DNA of 64,000 bases from Kiritimatiellia bacterium (GCA_007134735.1 SLKG01000037.1:1-64000); one strand, 5' to 3'; shown: positions 38,507 through 47,936, counted from the stretch's first letter. Numbers and translations: made by a program. Notes: generated from the sequence alone by a model not told the origin.

Positions 38507-39829
38507 TTACTGGATCCGGCTCCAGACGCCTTTTGCGCGCTCCACGCAGTGGGCGCGGACGGCTTCTTCGTCGATGCCGGTCATGCGGCCGTTTTCGACG
38601 ATGATTCTGCCGCGCGCGATGGTGGTGCCGACGCGGGCGAAGCTCAGCCCGTAGAGCAGGTGCCCGTAAAAGGTGTCCTTGTTGAGGGGTGTAAAGGGCA
38701 CATAATCGGGAATGATGACATCGGCCAGTGCGCCGGGCGTCAGGGTGCCGCGTGGTTTTTTGAAGATCCGGTTGCAGATTTCCCGATTGTTCTTGAGCAG
38801 GATTTCCGCCGCTTCGACGAAGGCTACGCGGGGATCGCGCCGGTATGCGCGTTGAAGCAGGTAGAGCGCGCGCGCCTGGGAGATCATGTGCGAGGACATT
38901 CCGTCGGTGCCGAGCCCCACGGGAACCCCCCGTTGCAGCAGTTCAAGGATGGGGGTTATCCCGAGCCCGTTGTTCATGTTGGATTCGGGGTTGTTGACCA
39001 GGATGGAATCCGTGGTTTTGAGCAGGTCCATTTCACGCGCTCCAAAGTGGATGCCGTGCGCGAAGATGGTCTGGGGACCCGGGATGCCGAAATCGTTGAA
39101 GCGATCCATGACGCGCCGCTGGTATTTTTCGTAGGCGATATCCACATCGATTTCCGCCTCCGCCACGTGGGCGTGAAAACCGGTATCCAGCTCATGACCG
39201 ATTTCGGAACAGCGCTCCAGGGTCGGGGTGCTCAGGGTCATGAGCGCATGCAGGCCGAACAGCGCGGTGATTTGGTCGTCGTCCGTTTCCCGGCATTTCC
39301 GGATGAACCGTTCGTTTTCTTCAATGCCGTGCCCCTGTTCGTTGCGGTCTGAAACCTCGTAGCACAGGCACCCGTTTAACCCGACCTCTCGAAAGGCCTT
39401 TTCGACAAGATCCAGGCTCCCGTCGGCACAGGACGGTGATGCGTGGTGGTCGATGATGGTGGTGCAGCCGGCGCGGGCGGCGTACATGACCGCGATGAGC
39501 GCCGAGTAATACACGTCTTCCGGGTCCAGGGCGCGATCCAGTTTCCACCACAACCGTTCGAGGATCTCCTTGAAGTTGCGCGCCGGTTCGCCCGGCGGGG
39601 TGAATCCCCGGGCAAAGGTGGAATAGAGGTGGTGATGTGCATTGATCAGGCCGGGCATGACCAGGTTTCCGCCGGCATCGATCTCGCGGTCGGCCGGGTA
39701 CTGGTCATCGGGGAAAACACCGGCGTCGACGATGGTATCGTCTTCGATATACACGCTGCCTCCGGCGATCATGTCGTCATCATGGTTGAGGGTGACCACC
39801 ACGCCGTTCTTAATCAGTAATGAGCTCAT
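38507..39829 (-). CDS. SsnA-like putative aminohydrolase
   Basis: MPGLINAHHHLYSTFARGF, GFHAHVAEAEIDVD, IFAHGIHF, GLGTDGMSSHMI. Confidence 0.83.
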   Translation of the reverse strand: MSSLLIKNGVVVTLNHDDDMIAGGSVYIEDDTIVDAGVFPDDQYPADREIDAGGNLVMPGLINAHHHLYSTFARGFTPPGEPARNFKEILERLWWKLDRALDPEDVYYSALIAVMYAARAGCTTIIDHHASPSCADGSLDLVEKAFREVGLNGCLCYEVSDRNEQGHGIEENERFIRKCRETDDDQITALFGLHALMTLSTPTLERCSEIGHELDTGFHAHVAEAEIDVDIAYEKYQRRVMDRFNDFGIPGPQTIFAHGIHFGAREMDLLKTTDSILVNNPESNMNNGLGITPILELLQRGVPVGLGTDGMSSHMISQARALYLLQRAYRRDPRVAFVEAAEILLKNNREICNRIFKKPRGTLTPGALADVIIPDYVPFTPLNKDTFYGHLLYGLSFARVGTTIARGRIIVENGRMTGIDEEAVRAHCVERAKGVWSRIQ

Positions 39830-40085
39830 GCCGTGCCTCCAAAACTATTTATAATTGATCAACTAACCGGTATTGTAGCAACACATGGAAGTATTGTACG
39901 GTTTTTTGCGGATCATGAGCATCATTATTTTTTCCCAGACTCTTGTAGCCGCGCCTGTTCCGGCGCGGCGGAGCGATCGGGAGGGCCGGTCACCGCTTAT
40001 CCGCCTTCGCGCGGGCTTCGCCTGCGCTACGGCGCGACAGGTCAGCGACGGCTATGGGACGCGTATTCTCAAACGAGTCCGGATT

Positions 40086-40952
40086 ATGGGAGGGCTTTTG
40101 GGGGTATGGCTTCTGGCGGGCTTCATGAGCCACCAGGTTTACGCGGCGAATTTGGAGTACACGGTTCAGGCCGGCGACACCTTGAGCGGCATTGCCCAGC
40201 GGGAGGGGGTCAGCGCGGATCTGATTCAGCGGTACAACAACCTGGCCCATCCGGACCGGCTGCGCGTCGGACAGGTTCTGCGGATTCCGCCCGGTCCGGA
40301 CGCGCCGGTTCCCTACGAGGTTCGCCGCGGCGAATCGCTGAGCGTGATTGCGCGCCGCCATGGGATGACGACCGGGGAACTTGCGGAATACAACGACATC
40401 GGCGATCCCGATCAACTGCGCGCGGGTCAGATTATCCAGGTGCCCGCGCGGGCGGCCCTGCGGCATACGCCGTTGCCGCCGGATGTGCGGCGTGCGCTGG
40501 ACCGGATTCGGGTCCGGCCGGGATGGCGGGTGATTGTGCTTCATCACAGCGGCGTGAACCGGGGCAACATGAAGGACATGGACCGGTACCATCGCGAACA
40601 GCGCCGGATGCAGAACGGCCTGGCGTATCATTTCGTCATCGGCAACGGGCGCGGCGGCATGCGGGACGGGGAGATCGGCATCACGCATCGCTGGCGCCGG
40701 CAACTTGACGGGGGGCATCTCCGCAGCGCGGCGCAGAATCAATACAGCATCGGGATCTGTTTGATCGGCAATTTCGAAGTGGATCGGCCCACGCCGAGGC
40801 AGATGGAAAGCCTGCGCGCGCTGGTGCAATACCTGCAAAGCCGAACGGACATCGGGATCGATGGTGTGCGAACACATCAACAGGTTAATCCCCGGCCCAC
40901 GCAGTGTCCGGGCCGGCATTTTCCGACGGCGCAATTCGTGGGGAGCTTGTAG
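40086..40952 (+). CDS. LysM-repeat N-acetylmuramoyl-L-alanine amidase
   Basis: Two LysM repeats (YTVQAGDTLSGIAQREGV; YEVRRGESLSVIARRHGM) and amidase_2/PGRP domain (VIVLHHSGV... SIGICLIGNFE... CPGRHF). Start chosen downstream of repeat-derived N-terminus. Confidence 0.87.
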   Translation: MGGLLGVWLLAGFMSHQVYAANLEYTVQAGDTLSGIAQREGVSADLIQRYNNLAHPDRLRVGQVLRIPPGPDAPVPYEVRRGESLSVIARRHGMTTGELAEYNDIGDPDQLRAGQIIQVPARAALRHTPLPPDVRRALDRIRVRPGWRVIVLHHSGVNRGNMKDMDRYHREQRRMQNGLAYHFVIGNGRGGMRDGEIGITHRWRRQLDGGHLRSAAQNQYSIGICLIGNFEVDRPTPRQMESLRALVQYLQSRTDIGIDGVRTHQQVNPRPTQCPGRHFPTAQFVGSL

Positions 40953-40957
40953 GGGCG

Positions 40958-41152
40958 ATGTTAAAAACCCTTTATTCCATAGTACGCCTGGTGGCTTATG
41001 TGTCCGGGATTGCGGGGTTGGTGCTCATATTGGTGGCCCGCCGGACCGCCGGTCCGGGCATAGGCCTGGCCGAGGTGGGGTTTATCCTGCTGGTGATTAT
41101 GTTTGTGTGCTTCGTAATCTCTTATTTTGTGTATTTTATAAAGCGGGGTTGA
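40958..41152 (+). CDS. Small two-TM membrane protein
   Basis: 64 aa, two hydrophobic helices. Confidence 0.6.
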   Translation: MLKTLYSIVRLVAYVSGIAGLVLILVARRTAGPGIGLAEVGFILLVIMFVCFVISYFVYFIKRG

Positions 41153-41212
41153 CAGGGCCCCCCTCCTTGGCTATGTTTCGCCCCTCATCCCCCGAAAAGG
41201 GCGTATTTGAAC

Positions 41213-41644
41213 ATGAAAACCACATTGGTCAAAGAGAACGAGATTACCCGGTCGTGGCATCTGGTGGATGCCGCGGATCAACCTGTCGGCCGGGTGGCGG
41301 TGCGTGTTGCGCGGTTATTGCGGGGCAAGGACAAGGTTACGTTTGCGCCGCATATCGACCAGGGCGATTTTGTTGTCGTGATCAACGCCGCGAAGGCGAA
41401 ACTGACGGGTTCCAAGGAAGCGCAGAAAATATACAAGCATTACACCGGGTATCCGAGTGGGCTGAGGGAATTCTCCGCGGCGCTGATTCGTGAAAAGAAT
41501 CCCACCCGATTGATCATGCAGGCGGTGGGTGGTATGCTGCCCAAGAACAAGCAGGGCCGTCAGATGATTCGGCGTCTGCGTGTGTATGCGGGGTCGGAGC
41601 ATCCTCACGAGGCGCAGCATCCGGAACCCGTTCAACGGGGATAG
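41213..41644 (+). CDS. rplM: 50S ribosomal protein L13
   Basis: MKTTLVKENEITRSWHLVDAADQPVGRVAVRVARLLRGKDK; QAVGGMLPKNKQGRQMIRRLRVYAGSEHPHEAQ. Confidence 0.97.
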   Translation: MKTTLVKENEITRSWHLVDAADQPVGRVAVRVARLLRGKDKVTFAPHIDQGDFVVVINAAKAKLTGSKEAQKIYKHYTGYPSGLREFSAALIREKNPTRLIMQAVGGMLPKNKQGRQMIRRLRVYAGSEHPHEAQHPEPVQRG

Positions 41645-41655
41645 GAAAACAGGAC

Positions 41656-42060
41656 ATGGCCGTACAGACAAAAATTGCTGAATACATGGCGACCGGCCGG
41701 CGAAAGACCGCGGTGGCGCGGGTGCGCCTGGCGCTGGGTGTGGGGAAGATGATCATAAACGGCCGGGACGTGGATCGTTATTTCAACAGCGAGGCCCTGA
41801 CCCGGTATATCCAGCAGCCGTTTCAAGTGGCCGATGCCGTTAAACGATATGATGTGCTGGCCAACGTGCATGGCGGCGGCCTGGCCAGCCAGGCGGGCGC
41901 CCTCCGGCACGGTATTTCCCGGGCCTTGGTGGAAGCCGATCCCGATCTCAAGGCCGCCCTCAAGGAGGCGGGTTGCCTGACCCGCGATTCGCGTATGAAG
42001 GAGCGCAAGAAAGCCGGACAACCAGGGGCGCGCAAGCGATTCCAGTTCTCCAAGCGCTGA
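41656..42060 (+). CDS. rpsI: 30S ribosomal protein S9
   Basis: YMATGRRKTAVARVRL; C-term LTRDSRMKERKKAGQPGARKRFQFSKR. Confidence 0.98.
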   Translation: MAVQTKIAEYMATGRRKTAVARVRLALGVGKMIINGRDVDRYFNSEALTRYIQQPFQVADAVKRYDVLANVHGGGLASQAGALRHGISRALVEADPDLKAALKEAGCLTRDSRMKERKKAGQPGARKRFQFSKR

Positions 42061-42084
42061 TACGGGTATTTCTTATTGCTTGTC

Positions 42085-42121
42085 GACCCCGAATGTGTTT
42101 AGCGTTCGGGGTCGTTTTTTT
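42085..42121 (+). terminator. Rho-independent terminator after rplM-rpsI
   Basis: gaccccgaa-tgtgtttagcg-ttcggggtc followed by gttttttt. Confidence 0.93.
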
Positions 42122-42235
42122 GTGTGAGAAGAAGGTCTTTCGTGTCGCGTATCAGGTGTCGGGTGTCGGGGGTAAGAATTGGGGAGCCGATTGATCTGAT
42201 TTGAGCGTAATGGCGATAAACGGTTGCGGACGAAC

Positions 42236-43432
42236 ATGAAATCTACTGTACGGGATGACAACGTATTGCCGGCCGGATTCAAGGCGGCGGGCGTTCGGGC
42301 GGGTATCAAGAGGCGGACAGCCAAGGATATGGCCCTGCTCGTTTCGGATTTGCCGGCCACGGTGGCGGGCGTGTTTACGTCCAACCGGGTCGCGGCCGCG
42401 CCGGTCCATCTGTGCCGGGAGCGGGTGCGGGGCGGTACGGCCTGCGCGGTCATCGTCAACAGCGGAAACGCGAATGCCTGCACGGGCAAGGCGGGCATGG
42501 CGGACGCGAAGAAGATGGCCGGCTTTGCCGCGAAAGGATTGGGCGTCAAGGCGGAAACGGTATTCGTCTGTTCGACCGGTCATATCGGCGTGAGACTTCC
42601 CATGGACGTGATCGAGCGGGGCGTGGAGAAGTTGCTGGGCGAATTGTCCGAACGGGGCGGAAGGAATGCCGCCGAGGCTATCATGACGACGGATGTGCGG
42701 CCCAAATACCGGACCGTCCGGCTGCGTATTGACGGAAAGCCCGTTACGATTTCCGGCCTTGCCAAAGGATCCGGCATGATCGAACCGAACATGGCCACGA
42801 TGCTGTGTTTTCTGATGACCGACGCGGCCGTGGAGCGGAAAGCCCTGCAAACGGCCTTGAAAGAGGCGGTTGATCAGAGTTTCAACCGGATCACGGTGGA
42901 CGGCGACGAAAGCACAAACGACACGGTCCTTTTCATGGCCAACGGCGCGGCGGGCAACAGGCCCTTGAACAGGAAGCATCCTGACTGGGCGAAGTTTACG
43001 GCGGCGCTCCACGGGATCGCCCTGGAACTGGCCCTGGCTATTGTGGGCGACGGCGAGGGCGCCACGAAGATTATCACGGTGCAGGTGCGCGGCGCCGCGG
43101 ACGACCGGGATGCGGACCGGGCTGCCCGGGCGATCGCGAACTCGTTCCTGGTGAAAACCTCCTGGGCGGGGAAGCGACCCAATTGGGGGCGGATCATGGA
43201 CGCCGTCGGTTATTCCGGCGCGCGGGTCGATCCGGAGAAGGTGGATATCTTTTTCGGGGAAATCCAGGCTACCCGAAACGGGGTCGCCGCGGGAGCGGAT
43301 ATCGAAGATCTGAAATCCGTGATTGCGGGGGATGAATTCACCATTACCGTGGACCTGGATCTCGGCGAGGGGGCGGCGGTGATCTATACCTGTGAAATCA
43401 CGGAGGAATACGTGCGGATCAACGTAAAGTGA
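42236..43432 (+). CDS. argJ: Bifunctional ornithine acetyltransferase/N-acetylglutamate synthase
   Basis: GIKRRTAKDMALLVSD; NSGNANACTG; autocleavage-type motif NMATMLCFLMTDA. Confidence 0.96.
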   Translation: MKSTVRDDNVLPAGFKAAGVRAGIKRRTAKDMALLVSDLPATVAGVFTSNRVAAAPVHLCRERVRGGTACAVIVNSGNANACTGKAGMADAKKMAGFAAKGLGVKAETVFVCSTGHIGVRLPMDVIERGVEKLLGELSERGGRNAAEAIMTTDVRPKYRTVRLRIDGKPVTISGLAKGSGMIEPNMATMLCFLMTDAAVERKALQTALKEAVDQSFNRITVDGDESTNDTVLFMANGAAGNRPLNRKHPDWAKFTAALHGIALELALAIVGDGEGATKIITVQVRGAADDRDADRAARAIANSFLVKTSWAGKRPNWGRIMDAVGYSGARVDPEKVDIFFGEIQATRNGVAAGADIEDLKSVIAGDEFTITVDLDLGEGAAVIYTCEITEEYVRINVK

Positions 43433-44340
43433 ATGTTATGGCCAGGATTCAAAACAAGACCATGCAGAATGTCATCGAAAAGGCCGCCGTTCTGATTGAG
43501 GCGTTGCCTTATATCCAGCGGTTCCGTGGGGAAACCGTGGTGGTCAAATTCGGCGGCAGCATCATGGATGATGAGACGGGTGTGAGCAATATCCTGAAGG
43601 ATGTGGCTTTCATGGAATGCGTGGGGTTGCGGCCGGTGATCGTCCACGGCGGCGGCAAGGCGATATCGCGGAAGATGAAGGAACGGGGGTTGAAACCCGC
43701 TTTTTTGAACGGGCTTCGAGTGACGGACGAGGCGGCGATCGGACTGGTGGAACATGTGTTGAACCACGAAGTGAACCCCCGGCTTGTATCCGTCCTGCAG
43801 ACGTTTGAATGCAAGGCGCGCGGAATGCATGGCGATGATCTTCTTCGGGTGGTTCGGCATACCGAGAAGGACGAAAAAACCGGCAAGGAACGGGATTGGG
43901 GGTATGTCGGTGATGTGACGGAAGTGGATACCACGCCCCTGGACGCGTTTCTCCGCGCCGGGATCACGCCGGTGGTCACCCCGCTGGGTCGTGGGGAGGA
44001 CCGGAAGATTTATAATGTGAACGCGGACGATGCCGCCGCGGCGCTGGCGCGGGCCTTGAAGGCGCGGAAACTGGTGTTTCTTTCGGACGTGCCGGGCCTG
44101 TTGGCCGATCCTTCGGATCCGGAGTCGCGTATTTCCACGGTCAAGGTCCAGGAGGTGGAATCGCTGATTCATCGAAAGGTGATTGACGGCGGGATGTTGC
44201 CGAAGATTTCGGGCGCGGTCAAAGCGCTCAAGGAAGGGGTGCGCAAAACGCACATCATCGATGCGGCCATGCCGCATTCGTTGCTGCTCGAGCTGTTCAC
44301 GGACAAGGGCGTCGGCACGGAGATCGTGCAAGAGTTGTGA
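43429..44340 (+). CDS. argB: Acetylglutamate kinase
   Basis: VVKFGGSIMDD, RPVIVHGGGKAIS, YNVNADDAAAALARALKARKLVFLSDVPGL. Confidence 0.96.
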   Translation: MNVMARIQNKTMQNVIEKAAVLIEALPYIQRFRGETVVVKFGGSIMDDETGVSNILKDVAFMECVGLRPVIVHGGGKAISRKMKERGLKPAFLNGLRVTDEAAIGLVEHVLNHEVNPRLVSVLQTFECKARGMHGDDLLRVVRHTEKDEKTGKERDWGYVGDVTEVDTTPLDAFLRAGITPVVTPLGRGEDRKIYNVNADDAAAALARALKARKLVFLSDVPGLLADPSDPESRISTVKVQEVESLIHRKVIDGGMLPKISGAVKALKEGVRKTHIIDAAMPHSLLLELFTDKGVGTEIVQEL

Positions 44341-44393
44341 CCGTGAGCGATGACGACGAATCCCGGGTACAATACAAAAATAAAGAGGTGCGC

Positions 44394-45596
44394 ATGAGCC
44401 GGGCTGATGAAATCAGGAATCTCCATCAGGACTACGTCATGCCGACGTATGCGCCCGGCTTGGCGTTGGTCCGGGGCAAGGGATCAAAAGTGTGGGACGC
44501 GGATGGAAACGGGTACCTGGATTTCCTGTCCGGCATATCCGTGGTGAACGTCGGGCATTGTCATCCCCGGGTGGTACGGGCCATACGGGCCCAGGCGGGA
44601 ACGCTCATGCATGTATCCAACCTGTACTTCAACGAACATCAACCCCGGCTCGCCAAGGAGTTGGCGGCGCGGTCCCTGGGCGGGAAGTGCTTCTTCTGTA
44701 ATTCGGGCGCGGAGGCCAATGAGGCGCTGATCAAGCTGGCCCGGTTGTGGGGACACGAGAGCGGCCGGTACGAAATCATCACCTTTCGGAACTCCTTTCA
44801 CGGGCGGACGCTGGCTACGCTGACGGCGACCGGTCAAGCCAAGGTGCAAGACGGGTTTGAACCGTTGCCCGCCGGTTTCGTATACGCCGATTACAACGAC
44901 CTGGATTCCGTCCGGGCGGCCGTCACGGACAAGACCGTAGCCGTGCTGGTGGAGGCGGTGCAGGGGGAGGGCGGCGTGCGGCCCGCAACCGGGGCCTTCA
45001 TGTCCGGATTGCGCGCGCTCTGCGATGAAAAGGATTTGTTGCTGTTTTGCGACGAGGTACAGTGCGGCATGGGCCGGACGGGAACATGGTTCGGCTATCA
45101 GCTTTATGACATGGAGCCCGATGCCATTTCACTGGCAAAAGGATTGGGCGGCGGGTTTCCCATTGGGGCCATCGTGAGCAACCGGAAACTGGCGGATGTG
45201 TTTCAGCCGGGCCGGCACGCCACCACGTTTGGCGGAACCCCGCTGGCCTGCGCGGCGGCATGCGCCGTGATCGAGGTGATCGAAGAGGAAGGGCTTCTGG
45301 AAAACGCTTCGGACATGGGCGACCTGTTCCGGGAACTTCTCGAAAAAACGGCCCGGAAACACGATTTTATCCGCGAGGTTCGGGGCGCCGGGTTGATGAT
45401 CGGCATGGTCCTGGACCGGCCGGCCAAGCCTTTGGAAACCCTTTTGCAGGAAAAGGGACTGCTTGGGCTGGCCACGTCGGAAAACGTGCTCCGGTTTCTT
45501 CCGCCCCTCAACGTAAAGGCCGCCGAAGTCCGCAAGGCCGCCCGCCTTGTGGGAAAAGCGTGTGCGGAGTGGGATAAAACCCTGCACGCATCCTAG
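44394..45596 (+). CDS. argD: Acetylornithine aminotransferase
   Basis: CNSGAEANEALIKLAR, FRNSFHGRTLATLTATGQ, LFCDEVQCGMGRTG, ISLAKGLGGGFPIGA. Confidence 0.94.
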   Translation: MSRADEIRNLHQDYVMPTYAPGLALVRGKGSKVWDADGNGYLDFLSGISVVNVGHCHPRVVRAIRAQAGTLMHVSNLYFNEHQPRLAKELAARSLGGKCFFCNSGAEANEALIKLARLWGHESGRYEIITFRNSFHGRTLATLTATGQAKVQDGFEPLPAGFVYADYNDLDSVRAAVTDKTVAVLVEAVQGEGGVRPATGAFMSGLRALCDEKDLLLFCDEVQCGMGRTGTWFGYQLYDMEPDAISLAKGLGGGFPIGAIVSNRKLADVFQPGRHATTFGGTPLACAAACAVIEVIEEEGLLENASDMGDLFRELLEKTARKHDFIREVRGAGLMIGMVLDRPAKPLETLLQEKGLLGLATSENVLRFLPPLNVKAAEVRKAARLVGKACAEWDKTLHAS

Positions 45597-45707
45597 CGCA
45601 AGTTCGACCGTAGTTCTTTAAGCGGAAGGAACATCTACTGTCGGATCGATGCCCCATCATGCCGTGTGGGTGGGTCGCGGTCGGCGAGTCCGCCGACCCT
45701 CCCGAAG

Positions 45708-45760
45708 ATGGAGGGGCACGCTTCCGCGTGACCCGGACGCGCGGAAGCGCGTCCCTCCAT
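45708..45760. repeat. REP family 2 hairpin
   Basis: atggaggggcacgcttccgcg (45708-45728) pairs with cgcggaagcgcgtccctccat (45740-45760), 19/21. Confidence 0.85.
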
Positions 45761-45774
45761 TATTCAAGAAACTA

Positions 45775-45808
45775 GCTTATCCGGCGGGAGGCCTCCCGCC
45801 GGATAAGC
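45775..45808 (-). terminator. Perfect 34-nt palindrome at the 3' end of the Rrf2 gene (terminator-like)
   Basis: gcttatccggcgggaggcctcccgccggataagc; starts 4 nt past the Rrf2 stop on the minus strand; short T-rich tail only. Confidence 0.55.
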
Positions 45809-45811
45809 CCA

Positions 45812-46261
45812 TCAGCGCTGTTTTCCCGGTATGTCGGACAGGCGCAAATTATTCGATTTGATCTGATCGGCCACGCGCGACAGGCGGGCCTCTTTGAAGA
45901 GCTTCTTGAGGCGGCGCCTTTGCACGGCCCACTGCTTGTGCACCGGACAAGGTGTTTGCTCACCGCAAGCCGGAAGCCCGAGCAGGCAGGAATCGAACAA
46001 ATCATTTCCGTCCAATACCACAATCACATCCAGCATGCTGATCCTCGCCGCGGGACGGGCCAGGCCCACCCCTCCGGCCGGGCCTCTCCAGGATTTCATC
46101 AGCCCGCCCTCGGTCAATTGCTGAATGATCTTGGTTAGAAAATGAAAGGAAATATTGAGCCGCTCAGAAATTTCCCGGATCGGCACATAGGGACGATCCT
46201 CCCCGTGGGCGGCCACATAAATGATCGCCCGCAATCCGTATACACACGCTCGTGAAAACAT
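45812..46261 (-). CDS. Rrf2-family transcriptional regulator, probable Fe-S cluster ligand set
   Basis: MFSRACVYGLRAIIYVAAHGEDRPYVPIREISERLNISFHFLTKIIQQLTEGG; C-x6-C-x5-C (CLLGLPACGEQTPC). Confidence 0.9.
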   Translation of the reverse strand: MFSRACVYGLRAIIYVAAHGEDRPYVPIREISERLNISFHFLTKIIQQLTEGGLMKSWRGPAGGVGLARPAARISMLDVIVVLDGNDLFDSCLLGLPACGEQTPCPVHKQWAVQRRRLKKLFKEARLSRVADQIKSNNLRLSDIPGKQR

Positions 46262-46273
46262 GGCTTATCCTTT

Positions 46274-46798
46274 CTATTCCGTTTCCGTGCGCAACTCCGG
46301 GGGCAGTTTGGTTGTCAGTTCGGGATGGGTTTCGACCAGCCTCAGGATGTCCGCGAGATCTTTTTGTCGCTTGCTCCTGCGTCGAGTTTGGTCCGAATAC
46401 GCCCAGATTTTCCCTTGAAGGACGTCGTGAAGCGAAGCCACATACAACTCATAACCCAACACCGGTTGTTTGCAGGCCCGGGCGGGAAAAGGTTGGTAAC
46501 GCGGATCGGTCTGGAGTTGCACGCGGAGATCCGAACCGGACATGGACAAATTCACGCTGTGTTCAAAATGCTCCACGGAAAATCCCCGGGACGAGGCCGC
46601 TTCAATGATTCGGGGGATATTTTCAGACACGACGACCAGGTCGAGGTCAAGACTGACCACCGGCTCGGCATAGGCATTCACGGCCAAACCACCGATTACG
46701 CAGTAGGGGGTTTCGGTTTCGTGTAAAATGTCGAGCAAGGTCTTGAGGATATCCACCTCTCCCCCGCCCACCGAATTTAGAAATTCCTTACCGGTCAT
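46274..46798 (-). CDS. Nucleotidyltransferase-like protein (AbiEii/MNT-type fold)
   Basis: YCVIGGLAVNAYAEPVVSLDLDLVVV (GG and DxD of NTase fold). Confidence 0.65.
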   Translation of the reverse strand: MTGKEFLNSVGGGEVDILKTLLDILHETETPYCVIGGLAVNAYAEPVVSLDLDLVVVSENIPRIIEAASSRGFSVEHFEHSVNLSMSGSDLRVQLQTDPRYQPFPARACKQPVLGYELYVASLHDVLQGKIWAYSDQTRRRSKRQKDLADILRLVETHPELTTKLPPELRTETE

Positions 46799-46997
46799 GA
46801 TCTATCTCCCGACCAAGCAGTATATCATGAGGCATTAAGAAGAGACAGGGTTTTGTATAAAGATATTGATTTACGAGCCGGTGCGGTGACAATGCACGAT
46901 GAGAGTGCGAATGGGCTACTTGGAAGAGCGCCCTGCTGGCTGCGGAGTGACAGGGGTGCGATCAGGATTTTATAAACAGTATGAAAGCAGGGCCGTT

Positions 46998-47922
46998 CGG
47001 TTGACGACTACGGCGACGACTACGGATTACGAAAGGATAAATTCTAAATCGTCTACCGTTGTCGTCGCCGTAGTCGTCAACCGAAATGGATCACGCAGCG
47101 AGGTGTAACGTGCAAGCAGAGTTGTCTCACGAGCGACTTGACATCTACAAGGTGTATCTCGATGCCGCGAGTTTATGCGGAGATATCGTATCATGCGCGG
47201 CGGCGCCGATCGTGGCCCTTGACCATCTGGACAGAGCCATAGAGAGCATCGGGGTCAATTTCATGCATGCGAACAGGTTGCCCTTTGGATCGCCGCAGCG
47301 GGCGTCCTACCTGGACGTTTCGATGGCCTCTACGCATGAATGCGCTGCTTCGCTGGATGTGTGCTTAGCCCGGGGAGTGGTTGAATCGCGCGCGCATACG
47401 GACGCATTGGGCAAGCTTTGGCGAATACGGGGGATGTTGCTGGGGTTGAAGCGAGTGGGAGGCAACCGTTTGAGGGAGGTGTCCGAGGTCTACGGCGGCG
47501 CCCGGTTCCCGTTTGCAGAGTTGGACTTGTATCAGGTGGCCCTCGACGGGGTACGATGGACACACGAATTGCTGGAAGAACTGGAGCCGAAGGCAAGAGT
47601 CGAACGGAAATTCGACGCAAGCACCACGGGCACCGTGCTGAATGTGGCCGAAGGCCATGGTAGGGCGAGTATTGCCGATCAAAACCGGTTTATGAATATG
47701 GCGCGGAACCATGCCTGTCAGACGCTACTACTACTCGACTTGTCGGTTGCCAGGAAGGAGATCTCGGTATCCCGTGTTGCCGAGGGTAAGGCCATGCAGG
47801 TCAGGGTCATCTCAATGCTCCATGCCTGGGGTGCCCGTAATGAGACGAAACAGGAAACAGAACATAAGAATCGGTTTACGACTACGGCGACGACTACGGA
47901 TTACGAAAGGATATATAGCTGA
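46998..47922 (+). mobile_element. Candidate IVS-like element: inverted/direct repeats bracketing a double S23 ORF
   Basis: Copy A 46998-47039, inverted copy C 47056-47083 (27/28 vs A), direct copy B 47872-47913 (41/42 vs A). C and B are terminal inverted repeats around the ORF. Confidence 0.6.
47110..47922 (+). CDS. Tandem-duplicated four-helix-bundle (S23/IVP-type) protein
   Basis: GTG start after gcgaggtg; two S23-like domains ([20 protein letters not shown]... and [20 protein letters not shown]...[39 protein letters not shown]); C-term [14 protein letters not shown] encoded by repeat B. Confidence 0.75.
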   Translation: MQAELSHERLDIYKVYLDAASLCGDIVSCAAAPIVALDHLDRAIESIGVNFMHANRLPFGSPQRASYLDVSMASTHECAASLDVCLARGVVESRAHTDALGKLWRIRGMLLGLKRVGGNRLREVSEVYGGARFPFAELDLYQVALDGVRWTHELLEELEPKARVERKFDASTTGTVLNVAEGHGRASIADQNRFMNMARNHACQTLLLLDLSVARKEISVSRVAEGKAMQVRVISMLHAWGARNETKQETEHKNRFTTTATTTDYERIYS

Positions 47923-47936
47923 AGAAGGATAAAGAT

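Noticed and set aside
47110-47922. S23 ORF as Avd of a diversity-generating retroelement
   Set aside because: No reverse transcriptase and no template/variable repeat pair with adenine-specific differences seen in the window.
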